Shown: in pieces, positions 34,241-39,890 of the stretch
How positions within the stretch are numbered: the stretch's first letter is position 1
Layout of the letters: each line of letters opens with the position of its first letter
NCBI GenBank assembly: GCA_016196035.1
Contig: JACPYM010000101.1
Span: forward strand, 1 to 39,890
Direction: 5' to 3'
From: Acidobacteriota bacterium
Lineage (GTDB): Bacteria > Acidobacteriota > Blastocatellia > RBC074
Length of the DNA: 39,890 nt
Notes under the pieces: model-generated
Told to the model about the DNA's origin: nothing
Databases searched by the model: none
The model's input: the letters and a program-made list of their open reading frames with translations, nothing else
Translations under genes and position numbers: made by a program

Positions 34241-34254
34241 CGGCCAAGCCAGGG

Positions 34255-35079
34255 TCAAACACTCAAAAACTCTTGTTCAATTTCGGCGAACTGTTGCTCA
34301 ATGCGGGCGTCAATTTCGCCGAGTTCACTTTGCACGATGCAACCGCCCAGACCGACCGTGCGGTCTTCGACGATTTCGACGGCGCCCTCGCTGTTGAGGC
34401 GTTCGCGGTGCGACCAAACGTAGGCATAGTCGTCGGGATGCAAGCGCACGGTCGCGTTGGCGCGGCTGTGCAGGCGGCCCAAGGCGACGCGCGCCAGGGT
34501 CAGCACGATTTCGTGATCAACGCGCACCTCGCGTTGCACGACCTTCTTGGCGATTTCCAGCGCGAGCCGCACCAGGTCTTGTTCCGCCCGGGCGGCCATC
34601 TGTTCGCGCAAGCCCGCCAATTCGTCCAGCGTGGCGGTCAGTTGCTGGCGCAGATCGGCCACGGCGAGTTGCAGTTCCTCTTGCGCTTGCGCATGGGCGA
34701 CGGCCTGGGCTTCGGCGAGACCGCGCGCGCGCGCGTCGGCTTCGAGTTCGGCGACGCGCGCCTGGGCGTTGGCGAGTTGGCGTTCGGCTTCGGCGCGCGC
34801 GGTGCGCACGATGCCGTCAGCTTTGGCCGAAGCCGCCGCCAGCAATTCCTTCACTTGCACGGTGGACTCGGGGCCTTTTCCCGGTTCCTTGCCGGTGGCT
34901 TTTGCGGGCGCTGTTTCTGGCGCTTCGGTGGTGGCGGGCGTGCCGGGCGCTTGGCGTGACGGCGGCGGAACGCTGGGTGTGGGCGCGAATTGCACCGGGC
35001 GATTGGTCTTGGCCACGCTGGGCGGGCTGAAGGGGTTGATGGTGGGGGTTTCGCCCGCCTTGATCAGCTTAACTGACAT
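34255..35079 (-). CDS. fliH: FliH export ATPase regulator (274 aa)
   Basis: FliH is an elongated coiled-coil protein that links FliI to the C-ring through FliN. ATG 35079 follows GAGAGGA and overlaps fliG by 11 bases. The first about 80 residues are Pro/Ala/Thr-rich (possibly flexible). A long charged helical region follows (about 90-170), then the conserved C-terminal V/A-type domain (RLALEIAKKVVQREVRVDHEIVLTLARVAL, then VRLHPDDYAYV). It is the FliH/SctL/V-ATPase E-subunit type. The family is weakly conserved but the C-terminal motif and the fliG-fliH-fliI context are clear. Confidence 0.92.
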   Translation of the reverse strand: MSVKLIKAGETPTINPFSPPSVAKTNRPVQFAPTPSVPPPSRQAPGTPATTEAPETAPAKATGKEPGKGPESTVQVKELLAAASAKADGIVRTARAEAERQLANAQARVAELEADARARGLAEAQAVAHAQAQEELQLAVADLRQQLTATLDELAGLREQMAARAEQDLVRLALEIAKKVVQREVRVDHEIVLTLARVALGRLHSRANATVRLHPDDYAYVWSHRERLNSEGAVEIVEDRTVGLGGCIVQSELGEIDARIEQQFAEIEQEFLSV

Positions 35080-36154
35080 AAGCGTCCTCTCCGCCAGCCG
35101 CGAGGCTGATGATGCCTTGTTCGTCCAGCTCGCGCAGGATGTCAATGATTTCGCGTTGCGCGTTGTTGACATCCTTGGCGCGCACTTGGCCCATGAAATC
35201 GAGCTCTTCCTTCATCATTTCGACGGCGCGCGTGGACATGTTGCCGAAGAAACGATTTTGCAATTCCGGCATGGTGCCTTTTAGCGCCAGCGTCAGCACC
35301 TTCTTGTCGGTGCGTTGCAGAATTTCGCGGATGCCCACGTCGTCCAGCAGCAACAGATCGTCGAAGGTCAGCATGCGATTGCGGATTTCGAGCGCGAGTT
35401 CGGGCTGCGCGCCTTCGATTTCTTCGAGCAGCTTGCGCGAGACGTCGCGACTCAGCCGGTTGCAAAGTTCGGCCACCGAACGCAGGCCGCCCACCGATTG
35501 GCGGTTCATATCGCCGATGCTCTTCAGCTTTTGATCGAGCACGACCGAGACGCGCCGGATCACGTCCGCCGAAATGGTTTGCAGGCTGGCCATGCGCAAC
35601 ACGACATCGGCGCGCACCGCTTCGGGCATATAGGACACGGTGTCGGCGGCGGTCGAAGCGTCCAGATGCGCCAGCACCAGCGCCACCGTTTGTGGGTGTT
35701 CGTTTTGGAAGAGTTTGGAGAGTTGCTGCGGATCAACCTTTTGCAAGGCCTCGAAACCGACGGTGGATTCGAGCGAGCGCGTGATTTTGTCGAGCAGGCG
35801 TTTGGCGATTTCCGGGCCGAACGATTTGACCAGCAAACGCTTGGCGTAATCTATGCCGCCATTCACGACGAAGGTGCGCGCCAACATCAGTTGATAGAAC
35901 TCTTCGATGACGTCGTCGGCCATTTCGGAGGTGACGCGCGCCAACGAAGCGAGTTCTTTGGTGATGCTTTGCACCTCCTCTTCATCGAGGTGTTTGAAGA
36001 TGGCGCTGGCCACATCGTCGCCGATGGCCATGCACAGAATGGCAGCCTTGCGCGCGCCGCTCAGATTTCCCAGGATGTGAGAAGGGCCGCTCCGCTCGAG
36101 CGCGCCGAAGATGCCATCATGGGCAGAGTTGTTTGCTGAATACGCTTCCGGCAT
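35069..36154 (-). CDS. fliG: FliG flagellar motor switch protein (361 aa)
   Basis: FliG sits on the MS ring, interacts with MotA to generate torque and switches direction. The N-terminal domain (LSGARKAAILCMAIGDDVASAIFKHLDEEEVQ) is followed by the conserved EHPQTVALVLAHL motif. The C-terminal torque domain (FDDLLLLDDVGIREILQRTDKKVLTLALKG) has the charged residues that meet the stator. ATG 36154 has an AGAGGT ribosome binding site. The N-terminal 30 residues ahead of the family core are a short extension. It lies 124 bases after fliF, with a perfect hairpin in the gap. Confidence 0.97.
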   Translation of the reverse strand: MPEAYSANNSAHDGIFGALERSGPSHILGNLSGARKAAILCMAIGDDVASAIFKHLDEEEVQSITKELASLARVTSEMADDVIEEFYQLMLARTFVVNGGIDYAKRLLVKSFGPEIAKRLLDKITRSLESTVGFEALQKVDPQQLSKLFQNEHPQTVALVLAHLDASTAADTVSYMPEAVRADVVLRMASLQTISADVIRRVSVVLDQKLKSIGDMNRQSVGGLRSVAELCNRLSRDVSRKLLEEIEGAQPELALEIRNRMLTFDDLLLLDDVGIREILQRTDKKVLTLALKGTMPELQNRFFGNMSTRAVEMMKEELDFMGQVRAKDVNNAQREIIDILRELDEQGIISLAAGGEDAYVS

Positions 36155-36170
36155 TGCGATAGACCTCTTT

Positions 36171-36277
36171 TGATGTTACGTGACGAATCTATAGCTTTGA
36201 GGTTTGACGATTTTGCAGCGCCGGAGGCGCTGCAAAATCGTCAGACGGCAAGCCTCCCTTTCGAGTGCGTAACATCA
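36171..36277. repeat. Nested inverted repeats in the fliF-fliG gap
   Basis: A 17-bp perfect stem, 36206-36222 with 36226-36242, has a 3-base loop (GACGATTTTGCAGCGCC arm). An outer pair, TGATGTTACG at 36171-36180 and its reverse complement at 36268-36277, encloses it. The inner hairpin is strong and may partly block transcription between fliF and fliG or stabilise the fliF message. Confidence 0.75.
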
Positions 36278-36278
36278 G

Positions 36279-38099
36279 TTATGGTTTTTTCTCTTCCAGC
36301 CAGCCCCGCACCGTGCGCGCCAACATTTCAGGATCGCGCGCGCCCATTTCGATCAATTGATTCTTGATCGCTTGCGTGCGCTTCAATTCGGGCACGTTTG
36401 AATCGAGTTCGCGCGCAATCTCGGCTTCCAGCTCGGCCACGGTGCGCGGCGTGGTGACGGTGATCGCTTCTTGGACGGATGTTTGATTGGCCGTCATGTG
36501 ATCTTCCCCTGCGGCGGGCAGCGCGGGTGGTTCGCCCGTGCCTTCGGCCAGCGCTTTCGTTTCGGCAGCAGTAATGGCTTCGGCCACGGTCAAGGCCGCC
36601 TCTTCCGAAGAGGGCGGCAACAGTTTCTGTTCGGGTGGCGGCAGCAACGCCTTTTGAATGGCCTGTTGCGCCGGGCGCAACACCAGGAAGCCCAGCAGCA
36701 AGGCGACGAGCAACAGCGAACTGTATTTGACGACGTTGGGCAGCAAGAAGCTGTAGCGCTCCATAAACGTGGGATTGACGGGCGCGGGTTGATCGAACGA
36801 GATGTTTTTGACGGCGATTTGATCGCCGCGTTCGGTGTTGATGCCGACAGCGGCGGCCACCAGTTCTTGCAGCTTTTTCAACTCTTCCTCGGGGCGCGGC
36901 GCGGGCTTGCCATTGACGAGGGGATTGTCCACCACGACCGAAACCGAGAGCCGTTGCAAACGTCCGCCGCCATCCACGGTGCGCGTGACGGTCTTGTCAA
37001 TTTCGTAATTGGTATTGGCGGCACTGCGCTGATCGCCTGACAGCGGCGCGGGCGCGGGCGTAGCTTGCAGTGTCGGCGCCGTTGCGGTTGCTACTGCCGG
37101 CGTCGGTGTCGGAGTTGCTGCCGTTACTGTCGCCGGTGTTGTTGTCGGATCATTGGCCCTGACACCGACGATGCCGCCGTTGGTCGCTAACTTGCTATTG
37201 CGCGTTTCCTGCGAGGTTTGTTGGTTACGAATGACCGCCGATTTCGGATCGTATTTTTCGGCGGTTTGTTCGACCTGGCTGAAATCCAGGTCGGCGCTGA
37301 CTTCGGCGCGCACGCGGCCCTGGCCGATGACGGGTTCCAGCAAGGCAATGACCCGCGCGGCAGTATTGGCTTCGAGGCGTTGGCGCGCTTCCAGATGGGA
37401 ATTGAATTCGTCGGCGTTATCGGCCCACCCCGCTTTGTCGCGTTTGGGCGCGGCCAGCACGCGGCCTTGTGAATCCATCACCGAAACATCGCTCGCTTCC
37501 AGCCCTTCGATGGCGCTGGCGACCAGGTGCGTGATGGCCAGGGCGCGTTCGCGCGCAAGTTCGCGGCTGCGGCGCACGCGCAGGACGACCGAGGCTTTGG
37601 CCTTTTCCGCCTTTTCCGTAAAGATGGATTCGCGCGCGGGCGTGATATGCACGCGCGCCGATTCGAGTTCATCCATACCTTCGAGCGTGCGCGCCAACTC
37701 GCCTTCGAGCGCGCGCTGATAATTGACGCGCTGGGCGAAATCAGTCGCCCCGAAACTGTTCTTGTCGAAGATGTCGAAGCCGACGTGTCCGCCCGACAGC
37801 GCGCCATCCGCCGCCATTTGCACGCGCAATTCCGGCACGCGCTCTTGCGGGACGCTGATGGCTGTGCCGCCGTTGGAAAGTTTGTAGGGCACATTGGCCG
37901 TCTTCAGCTTTTCGAGAATCGCCTGCGCGTCATTGGTTTTCAGCTCCGAAAACAAGAGGCCGTATTCCGACTCGGTCCCGAAATAAATCAGCGCGCCCAG
38001 CAGACCCAGCGTCGCCACCGCCGCCAGCCCAAGCGTCGCGCGTTGCACCAGGGTAAGGCGCTGCCAAACTTCTTTGAGTTGCGTTAACGGGTTGGCCAT
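36279..38099 (-). CDS. fliF: FliF flagellar MS-ring protein (606 aa)
   Basis: FliF forms the MS ring in the inner membrane, the base of the flagellum. Membrane segments are near residues 23-44 and 454-474. Between them is a periplasmic part with YscJ/FliF ring-building motifs (YRALEGELARTLEGMDELESARVHI and related). A Pro/Thr/Ala-rich insert (TPTPTPAVATATA and more) lies near residues 325-360. The cytoplasmic C-terminus ends with the FliG-binding helix region (ELKRTQAIKNQLIEMGARDPEMLARTVRGWLEE). ATG 38099 is used; the upstream TTG (38102) is an alternative. It is 17 bases from fliE. Confidence 0.96.
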   Translation of the reverse strand: MANPLTQLKEVWQRLTLVQRATLGLAAVATLGLLGALIYFGTESEYGLLFSELKTNDAQAILEKLKTANVPYKLSNGGTAISVPQERVPELRVQMAADGALSGGHVGFDIFDKNSFGATDFAQRVNYQRALEGELARTLEGMDELESARVHITPARESIFTEKAEKAKASVVLRVRRSRELARERALAITHLVASAIEGLEASDVSVMDSQGRVLAAPKRDKAGWADNADEFNSHLEARQRLEANTAARVIALLEPVIGQGRVRAEVSADLDFSQVEQTAEKYDPKSAVIRNQQTSQETRNSKLATNGGIVGVRANDPTTTPATVTAATPTPTPAVATATAPTLQATPAPAPLSGDQRSAANTNYEIDKTVTRTVDGGGRLQRLSVSVVVDNPLVNGKPAPRPEEELKKLQELVAAAVGINTERGDQIAVKNISFDQPAPVNPTFMERYSFLLPNVVKYSSLLLVALLLGFLVLRPAQQAIQKALLPPPEQKLLPPSSEEAALTVAEAITAAETKALAEGTGEPPALPAAGEDHMTANQTSVQEAITVTTPRTVAELEAEIARELDSNVPELKRTQAIKNQLIEMGARDPEMLARTVRGWLEEKKP

Positions 38100-38116
38100 C
38101 AATACTGAAAGCTGCG

Positions 38117-38431
38117 TTACACCTGCATACGCATGATTTCTTCGTAAGCGCCGATCACTTTGTTGCGCACTTGCAGCGCCAGTTGAAAGCTCAGGTCTTC
38201 GGCTTGCAGCGTCACCATCGTGCGGTGCAAATCGGGTGATTCACCGGCCACGGCGCGCGCCATTTCTTCTTCGACCGTGTGCTGGCCGCGATCCAGCCGC
38301 TCGACCGCGCCGCGCACAAACGAGCCAAACGAACCGTCGCCCGTGCCCAAGGCGCCGCCCGTCGCTTGTCCGGCTGTGCCAGTCGCCGTCGAAGTGACAG
38401 ATGTGATGGCTGCGCTAATCCCTTCGATCAT
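38117..38431 (-). CDS. fliE: FliE flagellar basal-body protein (104 aa)
   Basis: FliE joins the MS ring to the rod. The protein has the conserved central and C-terminal region (SFGSFVRGAVERLDRG-QH, then LHRTMVTLQAEDLSFQLALQVRNKVIGAYEEIMRMQV), which matches the family end almost exactly. A Gly/Thr-rich N-terminus is common in FliE. ATG 38431 overlaps the flgC stop (ATGA). Length and position between flgC and fliF are typical. Confidence 0.95.
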   Translation of the reverse strand: MIEGISAAITSVTSTATGTAGQATGGALGTGDGSFGSFVRGAVERLDRGQHTVEEEMARAVAGESPDLHRTMVTLQAEDLSFQLALQVRNKVIGAYEEIMRMQV

Positions 38432-38904
38432 CCGTTGTCTCCGAGTCTGAGGCTGGCGCGGGAAAGTTCTTTGGCGGTGTTGAAGGCGGTCGCATTGGCC
38501 TCGAACGAACGCGCCGCCGACATGATGTTGACGGTTTCTTCCAACGGGTCTACGGCGGGCAGCGCCACCATCCCACTGGCATCGGCGTCAGGATGATTCG
38601 GCTGATAACGTTTGACGATTTCGCTGGCATCGGCCAGCCGCGTGCTCGCTTGCACCCCGCGCGGCTGCGCCTCCAATTCCTCATCCGCAAAGGTGTCGAG
38701 GTTGCGCGCAAAGACGGTGTCGAAGATTGCGCCGGGTTGTTCCACCGGCACCGCTTCAAAGATGGTGTCGCGGCGGCGATACGGCCCCCCCGCCGGCGTG
38801 CGCGTCGTATTGGCATTGGCCAGGTTGGCGGCGGCGGCTTCCAAACGCTCGCGCTGCGCGGTCATGCCCTGGGTGGCGATTTTGTAGACATTGAAGAGCG
38901 ACAT
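38428..38904 (-). CDS. flgC: FlgC flagellar proximal-rod protein (158 aa)
   Basis: FlgC is one of the proximal rod proteins. The N-terminus has the rod/hook pattern SLFNVYKIATQGMTAQRERLEAAAANLANANTTRTP, with the LANANT motif. The C-terminus has the family end DPLEETVNIMSAARSFEANATAFNTAKELSR. ATG 38904 is a normal start; the longer reading adds residues unlike FlgC. The stop overlaps the fliE start. The gap to flgB is 160 bases and contains an inverted repeat, whereas flgB and flgC are usually contiguous. Confidence 0.95.
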   Translation of the reverse strand: MSLFNVYKIATQGMTAQRERLEAAAANLANANTTRTPAGGPYRRRDTIFEAVPVEQPGAIFDTVFARNLDTFADEELEAQPRGVQASTRLADASEIVKRYQPNHPDADASGMVALPAVDPLEETVNIMSAARSFEANATAFNTAKELSRASLRLGDNG

Positions 38905-38948
38905 AGTTGGATACCAGAGAAACTGACAAATGCTGAAGCCAATCAACG

Positions 38949-39045
38949 CAGGATGAGGATGACGCGGTGAAGGAAGAAGGCAGGTCCGAGAAAATTTGTT
39001 TCGTCACACTGCTGCTTCATCCCTCGTCTCGCCATCCTCATCCTG
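38949..39045. repeat. Inverted repeat in the flgB-flgC gap
   Basis: CAGGATGAGGATG at 38949-38961 is exactly inverted at 39033-39045, with partial further pairing inward. It is unusual to find a stem of this kind between two rod genes that are normally adjacent. Confidence 0.65.
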
Positions 39046-39064
39046 GCTTGCTTAGAAAACGATT

Positions 39065-39451
39065 TCACCGGCCTTCCTTGATCGCCGCGCGCAAGGTGCG
39101 GAAACGCATCTGTAAGAGTTGTGTGCCGGTCATGAATTTGCCGCCGGTTTCGGCGAGCGTCGCCATCTCGCGTTCGGTGTCAACGGTATTCCCGTCAATG
39201 CCGGGGACGTTTTCGGTTTGCTCGACGACGCGCAACGCCTCCGTATTGGTGACGCCTGCTGCTGCGTGGCGTGGCGCGATGGCGTCGCGCACGGCATTCC
39301 GCAAGTACTCGTCGAATTCCAGCCGTTTTGCCTTGTACTCAGGGGTATCCGCATTGGCCAAGTTGCTGGCAACGATCTCGGCGCGACGGCTTTGAACGTC
39401 CAGAAAATCGGTAAGTAAATTTGTAATGCGATCCAGTTCCGCCAAACCCAT
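39065..39451 (-). CDS. flgB: FlgB flagellar proximal-rod protein (128 aa)
   Basis: FlgB is a proximal rod protein. ATG 39451 gives the family N-terminus (MGLAELDRITNLLTDFLDVQ) followed by SRRAEIVASNLANADTPEYKAKRLEFDEYL, the conserved rod motif. The rest (RDAIAPRHA..., then FMTGTQLLQMRFRTLRAAIKEGR) ends as in the family. The frame stays open upstream for 76 more codons but is unlike FlgB. It is the first gene of the long flagellar run and has a close sigma-54-type promoter match 38 bases upstream. Confidence 0.95.
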   Translation of the reverse strand: MGLAELDRITNLLTDFLDVQSRRAEIVASNLANADTPEYKAKRLEFDEYLRNAVRDAIAPRHAAAGVTNTEALRVVEQTENVPGIDGNTVDTEREMATLAETGGKFMTGTQLLQMRFRTLRAAIKEGR

Positions 39452-39488
39452 AACACCAGCACCTTCGGGGCAATCGCCTAACGGCTGT

Positions 39489-39503
39489 GCAACCCCCGTG
39501 CCC
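39489..39503 (-). promoter_or_regulatory. Sigma-54 promoter of the flgB operon (candidate)
   Basis: The minus strand reads GGGCAC, five G, TTGC. The known consensus is TGGCAC-N5-TTGC: 9 of 10 positions match, including the invariant GG and GC, at exactly the right spacing. The predicted transcription start, about 12 bases downstream near 39477, would give a leader of about 26 bases to the flgB ATG, enough for a ribosome binding site. It lies at the head of the 39-kb run. Sigma-54 control of rod, hook and MS-ring operons is known in several bacterial groups. Confidence 0.7.
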
Positions 39504-39772
39504 AAGCATAGGTTTGATGGAAAGGGCAGTTGAAAAGAATTCTGCCCGCGCTGGTTGCGATTGAGAAAAGCTGTGAAACCCGGTTGCCGGGCGCTGTTTG
39601 TCGGCTCGTTGTGTTGCTGCGTCTCGCGCTGGTTCGGTTGCGTGGAGGTGTTTGGTGCACAGGCGATTGTCGGCATCACGGCAATCCGGCTTCAGAGTGT
39701 CACGATTTTGACGCCAGGGTAGCGCAACCTGCCGAGCATTCATTTCTACACAAGTCTACTGGCTCCGAGAAA
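39504..39772. other. Upstream region of flgB, no gene seen
   Basis: About 270 bases lie before the promoter. This is where enhancer sites for a sigma-54 activator might be found, but I could not identify a repeated site. Short frames on both strands have no recognisable protein. Confidence 0.4.
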
Positions 39773-39890
39773 AGCCCTGAAAGGGCGTAATTCAATAGCC
39801 GTGGGCAACGCCCACGGAACGGTTCGGGAAGAATTTTCGGCCCTGCCGGGGCCGCATTCGACGTCGAGTCCGGCCCCTTCAGGGCCGTAG
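39773..39890. repeat. Family B repeat at the window end (partial)
   Basis: The sequence begins AGCCCTGAAAGGGCGTAATTC and carries the hairpin CCGTGGGCAACGCCCACGG, matching the element at 34062-34240 in order and motif. It continues to the window edge. Confidence 0.7.

Noticed and set aside
37414-37421. GCCGATAA (FliA -10) on the minus strand inside fliF
   Set aside because: It is within coding sequence (Ala-Asp-Asn codons) and lacks a -35 at correct spacing.
1-39890. tRNA, rRNA or transposase genes
   Set aside because: No cloverleaf-like sequence, rRNA stretch or transposase motif was recognised on either strand; the check was by eye only.

Overview
The window is one continuous motility and chemotaxis locus of a Gram-negative bacterium. 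Every gene I can support lies on the minus strand, so transcription runs from high to low coordinates. Gene content and order, GC-rich coding sequence, an outer-membrane beta-barrel with signal peptide, a TonB-type protein and many intergenic palindromic repeats suggest an Acidobacteriota-like organism, perhaps class Blastocatellia. That placement is an inference from general character, not from any search.

Region 1 (39451 down to 25450) holds structural and export genes in the order flgB, flgC, fliE, fliF, fliG, fliH, fliI, fliJ, fliK, flgD, flgE: rod, MS ring, rotor switch, export ATPase complex, hook-length control, hook cap and hook. A close match to a sigma-54 promoter sits 38 bases before flgB. 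Many genes overlap by a few bases. fliK is a giant (about 1590 codons) and flgD is very short.

Region 2 (25048 down to 16467) holds a DUF4388/HDOD regulator-like gene, motA and motB (stator), fliL, fliN, fliO, fliP, fliQ, fliR and flhB (stator-associated protein, C-ring, export gate). fliM, normally between fliL and fliN, is absent; a repeat-filled gap lies there. flhA, fliA, flhF, flagellin and the P/L-ring genes are also not in the window.

Region 3 (16119 down to 227) is chemotaxis: a GAF protein, cheY, cheA with two CheW-like domains, two related chemoreceptor genes separated by an outer-membrane barrel gene, cheW, a second cheY, cheB, cheR, a cheX-like phosphatase, a TonB-C-domain protein and a third chemoreceptor.

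Together these genes encode much of a flagellar basal body, hook and motor plus a nearly complete adaptation and signalling pathway: receptors, CheW/CheA, CheY, CheB/CheR and CheX. The most unusual non-genic feature is a set of several unrelated palindromic repeat families in the gaps between genes. They often abut or supply the stop codon of the preceding gene (flgE, fliL, fliP, fliR, cheX). I found no tRNA, rRNA, CRISPR array, transposase or replication origin. All coordinates and motif counts were read by eye.
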